Below, piece by piece: positions 8,103 through 15,908 of a DNA stretch of 34,019 nucleotides. How positions within the stretch are numbered: position 1 is the first letter of the stretch; the number at the start of each line of letters is the position of its first letter. The notes below the pieces were generated by a model. The model saw nothing but the letters and a program-made list of their open reading frames with translations. It was not told the DNA's origin and made no database searches. The stretch covers positions 1 to 34,019 of the IMG/VR virus record IMGVR_UViG_3300023210_000116. One strand, written 5' to 3'. Both the position numbers and the translations under genes were made by a program. Source of the DNA: a virus.

Positions 8103-8642
8103 ATGCCAAGAGAAGGCGTTGGAATAAAAGTCAAGATAGGATTGAAGCTGAATGGTAGGGATGCGTTATACCCAAATTGGGACAATCTCCCTTTAGCAAA
8201 AACAGGAACACCAGAGTCACACCAAATAGTCAAATGGGAATATGAAAAAACATTCGGGCATAAAGAGGATAATGGTGGGGATAGTCCTGTTGGCGTTCAG
8301 TGGGGAATGATGATAGTCACTGAACAATTTGCTGATGAAGCGGTTGCAATGTACCCTACGGTTGTAAAAAAAATGACCGCACCTGAAACTGAGACTTTTT
8401 GGGACACCAGAGTAATGGCACATATTGATGATAACCTATATGATTCAAAGACTATTAATGATTTGTTAAGTGAAATAACAGCACATGAAGTAGTAGGTTC
8501 TGACATAAATTTAATTACGGTTCTTAAAAATAGGTTGAAGAATGCTATTGACCCCGACCATGCAGAAAAAGGTATAAAAAAGAACAAGAGAAAAAAGATC
8601 GCAGATGCAAAAGCGAATGGGGGATTTACATTGAAACCATAA
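8103..8642 (+). CDS. Hypothetical protein
   Basis: 179 aa from the ATG at 8103, preceded by GAGAGG at 8089-8094 with 8-nt spacing; an in-frame TTG at 8097 is less likely. The N-terminal half holds aromatic and Gly-rich segments (LYPNWDNLPLAKTG, GDSPVGVQWGMMIV), the C-terminal end a Lys-rich tail (GIKKNKRKKIADAKANG). No membrane segment or known catalytic motif is seen. It ends 2 nt before a glycosyltransferase gene, so the two are probably co-translated. Function unknown; its surroundings suggest a late or virion role. Confidence 0.65.
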   Translation: MPREGVGIKVKIGLKLNGRDALYPNWDNLPLAKTGTPESHQIVKWEYEKTFGHKEDNGGDSPVGVQWGMMIVTEQFADEAVAMYPTVVKKMTAPETETFWDTRVMAHIDDNLYDSKTINDLLSEITAHEVVGSDINLITVLKNRLKNAIDPDHAEKGIKKNKRKKIADAKANGGFTLKP

Positions 8643-8644
8643 TA

Positions 8645-9322
8645 ATGAGAAAGAAAATACTTGTAACAGTAACAAATGAACATTGGATTCATAAATCAGT
8701 CGTCAGGGTTATGTTAGAACTGATGAAAGAAACAAGGCATGATATAAAAATTACCATGCCTTCTCGCAAGCCGTATGAAAACAATCTTCATCACATAGTG
8801 GTAGATTTTATTAAAGGTGATTATGACTTCTGGTTAAATATGGACTCTGATAATCCACCATTAAACAACCCTATAGATTTGGCGGATTTGAACAAAGATA
8901 TAATTGGATTGCCAACACCTGTATCTCATTTTGATGGCAAGGGGTCTGGTGATATTCCAGTTTATTTAAATGCTTATGATTATGTGCCAAGAGCAGATGC
9001 CTATAGACCACATGGGATGTTTGAGGGATTAAGAAAGATTGATGCAGTGGGAACAGGATGTGTGTTGTTTGCACGTAGGGTGTTCGAGCATCCTGAAATG
9101 CAGAAAGGATGTTTCACTAGAAAACTGAATTCAGATGGTACTGTTGACAAAGGGAATGATATAAGTTTTTGTGAAAGAGCAAGGGAGAATGGTTTTGAAA
9201 TATATACACATTATAATTATATGTGCGACCATTTCAGTGAACTGTCATTAAGAGAGATGAACAGGCATTATATGGAATATCACAAAAAGGAATTAACAGA
9301 GGAAATAAATGGTCAAGCTTAA
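8645..9322 (+). CDS. GT-A fold glycosyltransferase (GT2-like)
   Basis: 225 aa. It shows a GT-A pattern: a beta-strand start (KILVTVTNEHWIHKSVVRV), a DxD-type metal/nucleotide motif DSDN at 67-70 inside YDFWLNMDSDNPP, a conserved VGTGCVLFARRVF segment near 135-147, an acceptor-side GNDISFCERA (D172) and a late DHF (196). This is the usual order in small GT2-like enzymes carried by phages. The expected reaction is transfer of a sugar from a nucleotide donor; the acceptor is unknown. Its last 14 bases overlap the start of the Ser/Thr-rich repeat gene at 9309, which suggests that gene or the neighbouring fibre as an acceptor (inference). No membrane segment, so cytoplasmic. Confidence 0.78.
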   Translation: MRKKILVTVTNEHWIHKSVVRVMLELMKETRHDIKITMPSRKPYENNLHHIVVDFIKGDYDFWLNMDSDNPPLNNPIDLADLNKDIIGLPTPVSHFDGKGSGDIPVYLNAYDYVPRADAYRPHGMFEGLRKIDAVGTGCVLFARRVFEHPEMQKGCFTRKLNSDGTVDKGNDISFCERARENGFEIYTHYNYMCDHFSELSLREMNRHYMEYHKKELTEEINGQA

Positions 9323-10013
9323 TACGGCATGGACAAGTAGTTCGAAACACTTTAAGCAATCTGGGGAATTTTCGGCTACTGTCAAGAATTCTTTGGATAT
9401 TTCTGGTATAGATTCTTCCTCAGATATTGACTTAGATCAGACCGCGATTGAAACATTCTGGTGTGGAACGGTAGATGATAAGATGTATAGAAATGCAGGA
9501 TATTTTTCATCAACAATTACTGATTCTCAAGCAATAGGAAATCCAACAGGCATAGACTTTAACCAAATAGATACTTTAATTACAAGAGATGATGGGGTAA
9601 CGGATAAGCTCGTTAAACAGTCAGGGAGTTTTTCGGCTACTGTTAAGACTTCTTTGGATATTTCAGCAATAGAGACTGCACCAAATGGTATAGCTGATGA
9701 TGGTACAGACACTATATGGTCTGGAAATACTGGCAATAAGTTATACAAAACATCAGGGGCTTTTTCTGCTACATTTAAGACCTCTAGGGATGTTGGAACT
9801 GTAGATACAGAGCCAGTGGGTTGTGATTGGACGGGGGAGGACACTTTGTGGTCTGGAAGTGAAAATAATAAGTTATACAAAACATCAGGGGCTTTTTCTG
9901 CTACACTAAAAAATTCAATAGCGGTTGGGGGTATAGCATCACCTGTAGGTGTCTCAGAGGGTGAGGATGTGTTAGTTATTGCAATTTTAAGACGAAGAAT
10001 TGAGGGATATTAA
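9309..10013 (+). CDS. Tandem-repeat beta protein, probably a tail or fibre adhesin
   Basis: 234 aa made of about five imperfect repeats of roughly 43-45 residues. Each has the core KLYKTSGAFSATFKTS followed by a Gly/Asp linker and a WSG motif (first copy SKHFKQSGEFSATVKNS). The regular W-G and SGxFSAT spacing suggests blades of a beta-propeller or rungs of a beta-solenoid. Copies 4 and 5 share an exact 39-base DNA repeat, so at least one duplication is recent. It overlaps the glycosyltransferase gene by 14 nt and is followed 3 nt later by the long fibre gene. A virion surface role is inferred. Confidence 0.72.
   Translation: MVKLNTAWTSSSKHFKQSGEFSATVKNSLDISGIDSSSDIDLDQTAIETFWCGTVDDKMYRNAGYFSSTITDSQAIGNPTGIDFNQIDTLITRDDGVTDKLVKQSGSFSATVKTSLDISAIETAPNGIADDGTDTIWSGNTGNKLYKTSGAFSATFKTSRDVGTVDTEPVGCDWTGEDTLWSGSENNKLYKTSGAFSATLKNSIAVGGIASPVGVSEGEDVLVIAILRRRIEGY
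9735..9773 (+). repeat. 39-bp direct repeat, copy 1
   Basis: Begins AATAAGTTATACAAAACATC and recurs exactly at 9867-9905, 132 bases downstream. It encodes the NKLYKTSGAFSAT core of two neighbouring protein repeats. Exact identity, including synonymous positions, points to recent duplication or gene conversion. Confidence 0.93.
9867..9905 (+). repeat. 39-bp direct repeat, copy 2
   Basis: Exact second copy of 9735-9773. The flanking bases differ (the next codons are CTAAAA here and TTTAAG in copy 1), so identity is confined to the core of the repeat. Confidence 0.93.
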
Positions 10014-10016
10014 AAA

Positions 10017-13000
10017 ATGCAAGGAACACAATTAAGAGAATACGGTGTAGCGGCTACAATTAACTTTGATTTATTTGAAGTCGATGGAGTTGATTTTAGG
10101 GTTGATGCGGTAGCCGCTAGTGGTGACACAAAAATAATGAAAGACGAAGGTGTGGAAGCTAACGCCGCCAATAATTTTGTTGACGAAGGTAATGGTTATT
10201 CTCTTTCTTTGACAGCAGAAGAATTGACGGTTGCAAGGCTTGTTATTTATTTAATTGATGCAACTGCAACAAAAGTTTGGCTTGATAAAAGTATTATCAT
10301 TGAAACTTATGGAAATGCGTCGGCACAACACGCAATGAATTTTAATGATGCTGTTCGTGGTGGCATGATGGCATTGCCAAACGCAAATGCAGATGCCGCA
10401 GGTGGATTGCCAATTTCAGATACGGGTGGTCTTGACTTGGACGCAATGAATACTAACATTAATGATATTGAAACAGCAACGGGAGTTATAAGCGGTGACA
10501 CGGCGGCGATACTCGTTGACACAGGAACTACGTTAGACGGAAAGATTGACACAATAGATACGGAAGTCGGGTTGATTAGTGGTGACGTAGCACTTGTTCT
10601 GGTAGATACCGCAGATATGCAACCGAAGTTGGGAAGTCCTGTATCGGATATTTCGGCGGATATTGCAACAGTGAAAACCGAGACAGGTGTTATTAGTGGA
10701 GATACCGCCGCTATATTGGTTGACACGAATTCACTGAATGATACGAAGGTTCCAGACATAATTTCATTGGCAAATATTAATGCTGAATGTGATACGGCGA
10801 TTTCAGATGCGGCATTGGCAACGGCGGCAAATCTTGCAATCGTTGATACGGAAGTCGGTCTTGTCAGTGGTGACACGGCGGCTATCTTAGTTGATACAAA
10901 TGAAATGCAGGGCAAATTGCCTGCAAACAATATAATGGGTAGTTCGGTTACTACGGACAAGGATGATGAAATAGATGCAATCAAGGCTGTAACTGACAAC
11001 TTACCAAATAGTGGTTCATTAACCGATTTAGCAACCACTCTTGCAGAGGTCAGGCATGTGAGTGGCGACTTGGCTATTGTCAGTGGCGATGTCGTTGTCA
11101 TTGATACGGAAGTTGGGTTGGTCAGTGGCGATGTTGCCGCAATCTTGGTAGATACTGCAGAGATTGGTACGGCTGGTGATGGTCTGACTGATTTGGGCGG
11201 AATGGGTACAATAATGAAGGCAGAGGTTCAGGTTGAATGTGATGATGCTTTGGTTGCCAGAAAATTAGATCATTTAATGGATGTAGCCGTAGCCAATACA
11301 GATGTTGCGGACGATTCAGTCATTGCGAAAATGACAGCCAGTGGTGCAACGGCGGATTTTGATACATTTGATAATAAATCTGATTCGTTAGAAGCATTGG
11401 CAGATGCAACGACAGCTTCCGCACCAACGGTGGTACAGATAAGAGAGGAAATGGATAGTGGCTCTGTTCAGTTGGCACAAATTAGTGGTGACACCGCCGC
11501 AATCCTTGTAGATACGGGAACTACACTGGACGGCAAGATTGATACGATTGATTCAAATATTGATACGACTCTTGCAGAGGTCAGGCATTTAAGTGGCGAT
11601 CTTTTGATTGTTAGTGGTGACGTAGTGAGTGCGCTTGCAGATACAAATGAGATGCAAGGCAAGTTACCAACAAATAACATAATGGGTTCAAGTGTTAAAA
11701 CCGATAAAGATGACGAAATAGATTCAATTAAAGGTGTCACTGATAATATTCCAGATTCGGGTTCAATGAATGATTTGGCGACGACTCTTGGAGAGGCAAG
11801 ACATATCAGTGGCGACTTAACGGTTGTCAGTGGCGACGTTGTGGTAATTGATACAGAGGTTGGATTAATCAGTGGCGATACCGCAGAAATCGGAATAGCA
11901 GGTGCAGGTTTGACAGGTCTTGGTGGAATGTCTGCGACTATGCAAAATCAAGTTGAGTCTGAGGTTGATGACGCTTTGGTTGGGAGGGGTCTTGACCATT
12001 TGATTAATGCGGCGGTAGCCAATACAGATATAGCCGATAATTCAATCATTGCAAAGATGACGGCGAGTGGGGCGACAGCCGATTTTGATAATTATGATAA
12101 TACTACTGATTCGCTAGAAGCAATTTCAGACACTCAGAGTTCAATAGCACCAACGGCGGTACAGATCAGGCAGGAAATGGATAGTAATTCTGTGCAATTA
12201 ATACAGATTAGCGGTGATACTGCGGCGGTTCTCGTTGATACCAGCACAACGCTTGATACAAAAATTGATGATATACAAGGCGCAGGTTTTGCGTCTGGTG
12301 ATGATAGTCTGGCGGCAATAAGGGCAAGAGGTGATGCGGCGTGGGGTAGTGGAGATACATCGAATGTTCCAACAGCCGTAGAGAACAGGCAAGAGATGGA
12401 TAGTAACTCTGTTCAACTTGCACAGATAAGTGGCGACACAGCCTCTATTCTGGTGGACACTGGCACAACCTTAAATAATAAGATCGACACCATTGACACC
12501 GAGGTTGGGCTTGTAAGTGGTGACGTTGCGTTGATTCTGGTAGATACAGGCACTACACTTGATGGTAAGATAGACACCATTGATGCAGAAGTCGGTTTAA
12601 TCAGTGGAGATACTGCACAACTGAAAACAGAGTCCGCTTTAATTAGTGGCGACGTTGCGGCAATCCTTGTGGACACTGGAACAACTTTGGATGGCAAGAT
12701 AGACACCATAGATACTGAGGTTGGTTTAATCAGTGGTGATACTACGGCGATCTTAACAGATACCGCAGACATGCAACCTAAACTTGGAAGTCCTGTATCG
12801 GACATTTCGGCAGACATAGCGACTATTGACACAGAGGTTGGTTTGATTAAAACGGAAACGGGTGTTATCAGTGGAGATGTTGCAGGGCTTGACGGTGCGG
12901 CAATGAGGGGTACAGATAGTGCGTCATTGGCGACGGTTTGTACTGAGGGTAGACTTGCAGAACTGGACGCTGGAAACATACCAGCGACAACAGACAGGAA

Positions 13001-13559
13001 TGAAGTTGCATTGGGTGTTATAAGCGGCGATACTGCGGCGATTTTGGTAGACACTGGAACCACTCTTGATACTAAGATTAATACCATTGACACTGAGGTT
13101 GGATTGATTAGTGGAGATACGGCACAGTTAAAAACCGAGTCTGCATTGATAAGCGGAGATGTTGCGGCGATACTCGTTGACACTGGAACCACACTTGATG
13201 GAAAGATTGATACGATAGACACTGAGGTCGGATTGATTAGCGGTGATACTGCGGCAATCAAGATAAAGACTGACGAATTGCCAGATGGTATAAAGAAAAA
13301 TACCGCACTTACGAATTTCACATTCTTCATGGCGAAGTCAAGTGACCATGTAACAGCGCAGACAGGTTTGAGTATTACGTCAGAGAGAAGTCTTGATGGT
13401 GGGGCGTTCGCAGGTACAGCCAATTCCGCAACCGAGATTTCAGATGGATTCTATAAGATCGACTTGGATGCGGCAGATTTGAATGGCGATATCGTAGCTC
13501 TGAGATTTACGGGTACAAATGCAGATGATACCGTGTTGACAATTAAAACCGAGGCATAA
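10017..13559 (+). CDS. Long repetitive tail-fibre-like protein
   Basis: 1180 aa. Residues 1-110 form a non-repetitive, beta-rich head that may attach to the virion. Residues about 150-1090 consist of heptad-like repeats built on SGDTAAILVDTGTTLDGKID, with TEVGL spacers; the core GTTLDGKIDTID occurs five times exactly, with several variants. Embedded in this is a duplicated block of about 200 residues starting EMQGKLP..NNIMGSS (about 10902 and 11651). QPKLGSPVSDISADI also occurs twice. The last 85 residues (ERSLDGGAF, GFYKIDLDAADLNGDIVALRF) form a globular beta tip of a kind seen at the ends of phage fibres. Such shaft repeats normally make a trimeric coiled coil. The gene starts 3 nt after its neighbour. 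Host recognition or a long side fibre is the likely role. Confidence 0.8.
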   Translation: MQGTQLREYGVAATINFDLFEVDGVDFRVDAVAASGDTKIMKDEGVEANAANNFVDEGNGYSLSLTAEELTVARLVIYLIDATATKVWLDKSIIIETYGNASAQHAMNFNDAVRGGMMALPNANADAAGGLPISDTGGLDLDAMNTNINDIETATGVISGDTAAILVDTGTTLDGKIDTIDTEVGLISGDVALVLVDTADMQPKLGSPVSDISADIATVKTETGVISGDTAAILVDTNSLNDTKVPDIISLANINAECDTAISDAALATAANLAIVDTEVGLVSGDTAAILVDTNEMQGKLPANNIMGSSVTTDKDDEIDAIKAVTDNLPNSGSLTDLATTLAEVRHVSGDLAIVSGDVVVIDTEVGLVSGDVAAILVDTAEIGTAGDGLTDLGGMGTIMKAEVQVECDDALVARKLDHLMDVAVANTDVADDSVIAKMTASGATADFDTFDNKSDSLEALADATTASAPTVVQIREEMDSGSVQLAQISGDTAAILVDTGTTLDGKIDTIDSNIDTTLAEVRHLSGDLLIVSGDVVSALADTNEMQGKLPTNNIMGSSVKTDKDDEIDSIKGVTDNIPDSGSMNDLATTLGEARHISGDLTVVSGDVVVIDTEVGLISGDTAEIGIAGAGLTGLGGMSATMQNQVESEVDDALVGRGLDHLINAAVANTDIADNSIIAKMTASGATADFDNYDNTTDSLEAISDTQSSIAPTAVQIRQEMDSNSVQLIQISGDTAAVLVDTSTTLDTKIDDIQGAGFASGDDSLAAIRARGDAAWGSGDTSNVPTAVENRQEMDSNSVQLAQISGDTASILVDTGTTLNNKIDTIDTEVGLVSGDVALILVDTGTTLDGKIDTIDAEVGLISGDTAQLKTESALISGDVAAILVDTGTTLDGKIDTIDTEVGLISGDTTAILTDTADMQPKLGSPVSDISADIATIDTEVGLIKTETGVISGDVAGLDGAAMRGTDSASLATVCTEGRLAELDAGNIPATTDRNEVALGVISGDTAAILVDTGTTLDTKINTIDTEVGLISGDTAQLKTESALISGDVAAILVDTGTTLDGKIDTIDTEVGLISGDTAAIKIKTDELPDGIKKNTALTNFTFFMAKSSDHVTAQTGLSITSERSLDGGAFAGTANSATEISDGFYKIDLDAADLNGDIVALRFTGTNADDTVLTIKTEA
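10902..12280 (+). repeat. Tandem duplication of a roughly 750-bp block inside the fibre gene
   Basis: The block that begins near 10902 (protein EMQGKLPANNIMGSS) and runs to about 11560 is repeated from about 11650 to 12280 (EMQGKLPTNNIMGSS). Shared landmarks in order are TDKDDEID, DLATTL, SGDVVVIDTEVGL, GLDHL or KLDHL, IAKMTASGATADFD, and EMDS.SVQL.QISGDTAA. The proteins remain close while many codons differ at third positions, so the duplication is not recent. A third partial copy of the last motif follows near 12380. Confidence 0.85.
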
Positions 13560-13560
13560 C

Positions 13561-13734
13561 ATGATATTTGATTGGCGAAGCAATAGGTTTGCCCGTATGA
13601 GTAAATTCATAGCACCGTCAAGAGTGATTATGGCGATGACGGGCGTATTGTTTCCAGATTTCGGTTCGCTTAATCCGAGCAGTAGGTTTATTTCACCAAA
13701 AAGGCAGAAACTTTTTAAAAATCAAAAGAGGTAA
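13561..13734 (+). CDS. Small basic hypothetical protein
   Basis: 57 codons, ATG 1 nt after the stop of the fibre gene and stop 3 nt before the next gene, so it exactly fills the gap. The N-terminus is aromatic and basic (MIFDWRSNRFARMSKF), the middle moderately hydrophobic (VIMAMTGVLFPDFG), the C-terminus Lys/Arg-rich (SPKRQKLFKNQKR). No SD is evident, which fits translational coupling. I do not recognise it. The tight fit is the main evidence that it is a gene. Confidence 0.5.
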   Translation: MIFDWRSNRFARMSKFIAPSRVIMAMTGVLFPDFGSLNPSSRFISPKRQKLFKNQKR

Positions 13735-13737
13735 ACC

Positions 13738-14064
13738 ATGAGCTTTTCAGTAGACAAGCAACCAGACGAAACACTAAGATTATTCGCTGATTTTAGAAAT
13801 GATTTGCGGAGTGGTGACAGTATATCGTCTGCAACTTATGTTGTGACATCAGGCGATACAGTGGTTACGGACGCATTGACAGTAAGCGGTTCGGGTCAGA
13901 TTTCAAATGAGAACCCGAACGATGTTCCCAGTGTAAACGACACGGCATCGGTAAAGGTTATTTCTGGTGATTCAGGGGTTTCATACAAATTGACGGTGCT
14001 TGGTTCGTCTGCAAACGGTGAGGTTTTTGAGTCAGATATTAATATTCATGTGCTTGACACATAA
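13738..14064 (+). CDS. Small Ig-like beta domain protein of the virion
   Basis: 108 aa. The start (VDKQPDETLRLFADFRNDLRSGDSI) and end (SYKLTVLGSSANGEVFESDINIHV) match a pattern I associate with small single-domain proteins next to fibre or capsid genes in tailed phages, with alternating strands and no Cys. An Ig-like beta-sandwich that accompanies the fibre or decorates the capsid is likely. It is the last gene before a strong terminator at 14123. The short coding region upstream (13561) is 3 nt away. Confidence 0.6.
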   Translation: MSFSVDKQPDETLRLFADFRNDLRSGDSISSATYVVTSGDTVVTDALTVSGSGQISNENPNDVPSVNDTASVKVISGDSGVSYKLTVLGSSANGEVFESDINIHVLDT

Positions 14065-14072
14065 TTTTATAC

Positions 14073-14100
14073 TTGACAACCACAGTTTTGTTGTTTAAAT
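14073..14100 (+). promoter_or_regulatory. Candidate sigma70-type promoter
   Basis: TTGACA at 14073-14078 is followed after 16 bases by TTAAAT (14095-14100). The -35 is perfect, the -10 only fair. Transcription would start near 14107 and meet the terminator hairpin at 14123 before the capsid-module gene at 14209. A second TTGACA at 14054 lies in the end of the preceding gene and has no good -10. Sequence only; the phage may use its own promoters. Confidence 0.35.
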
Positions 14101-14122
14101 ATTTATTATTGTATTAGAAATC

Positions 14123-14196
14123 GGGGTGATTCTTTACAGGGAGTGTGGACTTGGTTGGCACATTCTTAGACTGTAATGAATTTCCCCTTTTTTTTT
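14123..14196 (+). terminator. Strong intrinsic terminator before the protease/scaffold gene
   Basis: Bases 14123-14139 (GGGGTGATTCTTTACAG) pair with 14171-14187 (CTGTAATGAATTTCCCC) with few mismatches, extended inward by GAGTGT with ACATTC, and are followed by nine T (14188-14196). The SD GGAG of the next gene begins at once at 14197 and the ATG is at 14209, so there is no room for a separate promoter between. The gene must be reached by read-through or antitermination, or by a promoter that overlaps the structure. Confidence 0.85.
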
Positions 14197-14208
14197 GGAG
14201 TCAAAAAA

Positions 14209-15471
14209 ATGCCGACAAATGACTTTGTAAATATATCCGACATGGAAGTATTTAAAGAAGGCACTCATAATGGTCATAAATTCACACCAGAAGATATTGA
14301 CGGAATCGTAAGTAATTTCAATACCCTTAAAAACCAATTAACACCAAAGGTAAAAATCAGTCATGGAGTCAAGCAAGAATCAATTGCTGGTCTTGCGAGT
14401 TATGGCGATGTCACAAAGGTAGTTTCCAAATCGGTTGATGGTATCAGGAAGATATTTGTTGACTTGACAAATGTTCCAGATCAAGTGGCACAATGGATTA
14501 AGGATAGAAGATTTGGAGAGCGTAGCGTTGAAATATTTCCGAATATAAAAATAGGCGGTAAGAATTTTAAAAATGTTCTGGCAAAGGTGGCATTACTGGG
14601 GCATCAAATACCAGCGGTTGCAGGTATGAGTCCTGTCACGGTAAATCTATCAATAGATAACGAGTTTGAAGAATCGGGTATTGAGATAGAGTCATCCGAT
14701 GTGGCGGAATGTTTTGAATATACATTGGAAGGTAAAGACAATATTGTTATTTTTAACTCTGAAAGTGAGGGTAAATTGGATAAAAAAGTGTTGGATGAAA
14801 TCGCAAGTCTGCAAACACAGATGAAAGGTCTTGAGGGTAAGTTGACTACCGACGAAGGTAAGCAGATGTTTAATGACCTCAAAACCAAACTGGAATCCTT
14901 TGAGAAAAGGGTTGAGGCATCAGAAACAGGTAAGAAGTCAGCGGAAGAAAACGCGATCAAACTGTCAGCCGATAATGAGAAGTTGACAGGCGAAGTTGAT
15001 TCGTACAAGAAAAAAGAAGAAGATGCAATGGTGAAGTTGAAGGCTGAAAAAACTTCAAACTTTGTTGCCGACTTAAAAAAGAACGGCAAGATAACACCAG
15101 CCGTTGAGGAAGAACTAACAATGTTCTTAAATAGCTTAGATGATAGTGATGAAGCATTGGAATTCACTACTAAGTTGCAGGGTGGCGGTGATGTCAAGCA
15201 GAAGTTTACAAGGCTTGAAACCGCAAAACGTATTTTATCACGATTATCAAAAGTAGTTGAGTTTGGCGAACTTGCAGGCGGCGATACCGATTTGGAGAAT
15301 CCAGAAGGTGGCAAGTTAGATAATTTTGTCGAAATTCAGGGTACGACATATCAGGTTGATGGTCTAGCCGAAGAAAAAGCAATCCAGCAGTACATGGTAG
15401 AGAACAAAGTGGGCGAACTGGAAGCTACGAGAGTCATTCTTGACGCAAAAGAAAAAAGGGAAAACAAATAA
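14209..15471 (+). CDS. Mu gpI-like prohead protease with C-terminal scaffold
   Basis: 420 aa from the ATG at 14209, which has SD GGAG at 14197-14200. An in-frame ATG at 14176 lies inside the terminator stem and is unlikely. The N-terminal 150 residues fit the phage I-like/prohead protease family: EGTHNGHKFTPEDID, PKVKISHG with a conserved His, GERSVEIFP with a conserved Ser, and LAKVALLGHQIPAV. Residues about 195-330 form a charged coiled coil (KSAEENAIKLSADNEKLTGE), as expected for a fused internal scaffold that is degraded during head maturation. A short Gly/Asp-rich tail follows. In Mu the I gene precedes the capsid gene, as here. The catalytic residue assignment is by analogy. Confidence 0.85.
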   Translation: MPTNDFVNISDMEVFKEGTHNGHKFTPEDIDGIVSNFNTLKNQLTPKVKISHGVKQESIAGLASYGDVTKVVSKSVDGIRKIFVDLTNVPDQVAQWIKDRRFGERSVEIFPNIKIGGKNFKNVLAKVALLGHQIPAVAGMSPVTVNLSIDNEFEESGIEIESSDVAECFEYTLEGKDNIVIFNSESEGKLDKKVLDEIASLQTQMKGLEGKLTTDEGKQMFNDLKTKLESFEKRVEASETGKKSAEENAIKLSADNEKLTGEVDSYKKKEEDAMVKLKAEKTSNFVADLKKNGKITPAVEEELTMFLNSLDDSDEALEFTTKLQGGGDVKQKFTRLETAKRILSRLSKVVEFGELAGGDTDLENPEGGKLDNFVEIQGTTYQVDGLAEEKAIQQYMVENKVGELEATRVILDAKEKRENK

Positions 15472-15474
15472 ACC

Positions 15475-15888
15475 ATGTCTATAAGAGGAACGCAAGCCGC
15501 ATCAACAGACGATTATTCATGTCGTGCTGGTGAGGTCTTGGCACAATATAGGGCGGTTGTTTTGGATTCTATTGAAAACGGCGACCACATAGTGAAATAT
15601 CCATCGGCGGCAAGAGATGTTGCTTATGGTATTACACAGGAAGCGGCGGCGGCAAGCGGAGACAGAATTTCCGTTAGACGTGGCGGTACTTCTTATGTGG
15701 AAGTTGACGAAGCCACTACACTTGGTCGAGTCGCTATGATTGCCGATACAGTAGGTAGGGTCGAAGATACTGCTTCAAACAACTGGGCTAGTGGGGACGG
15801 TGTTGTCGGGTCATTTGATGAAGCCGCAACAGCATCAGGTGACAAAGTAATAGTAAAACTTAATCTATACGAAGTCGTTACGGCTTAA
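15475..15888 (+). CDS. DUF2190-like capsid decoration protein
   Basis: 137 aa, between the protease/scaffold and the major capsid genes, where head decoration proteins normally lie. It has the alternating Gly/Val/Ile pattern of this small beta-rich family: GEVLAQYRAVVLDS, GITQEAAAASGDRISVRRGG, TLGRVAMIADTVGRV and GDKVIVKLNLYEV. It would bind the outside of the mature HK97-fold shell and stabilise it. The gene begins 3 nt after the preceding stop. Confidence 0.77.
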   Translation: MSIRGTQAASTDDYSCRAGEVLAQYRAVVLDSIENGDHIVKYPSAARDVAYGITQEAAAASGDRISVRRGGTSYVEVDEATTLGRVAMIADTVGRVEDTASNNWASGDGVVGSFDEAATASGDKVIVKLNLYEVVTA

Positions 15889-15908
15889 CCTATAAAGGAG
15901 AAAGCATA

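Noticed and set aside
8645-9322. Reverse transcriptase or diversity-generating element next to the repeat genes
   Set aside because: No YxDD motif, no template/variable repeat pair, and the protein shows glycosyltransferase motifs.
12413-13423. Long minus-strand open frame (336 codons) under the fibre gene
   Set aside because: It is a mirror of the repetitive fibre frame: repeats of the + strand remain open on the other strand. No SD and no plausible protein pattern; the same holds for 10307-11101 minus.
9309-13559. CRISPR-like or VNTR array
   Set aside because: Repeats are coding, of irregular period, and diverged at synonymous sites; there are no unique spacers of constant length.
14176-14208. 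Eleven extra N-terminal codons of the protease/scaffold ORF
   Set aside because: The upstream ATG is inside the terminator stem and would encode MNFPFFFGVKK; the ATG at 14209 has the SD and fits the family.
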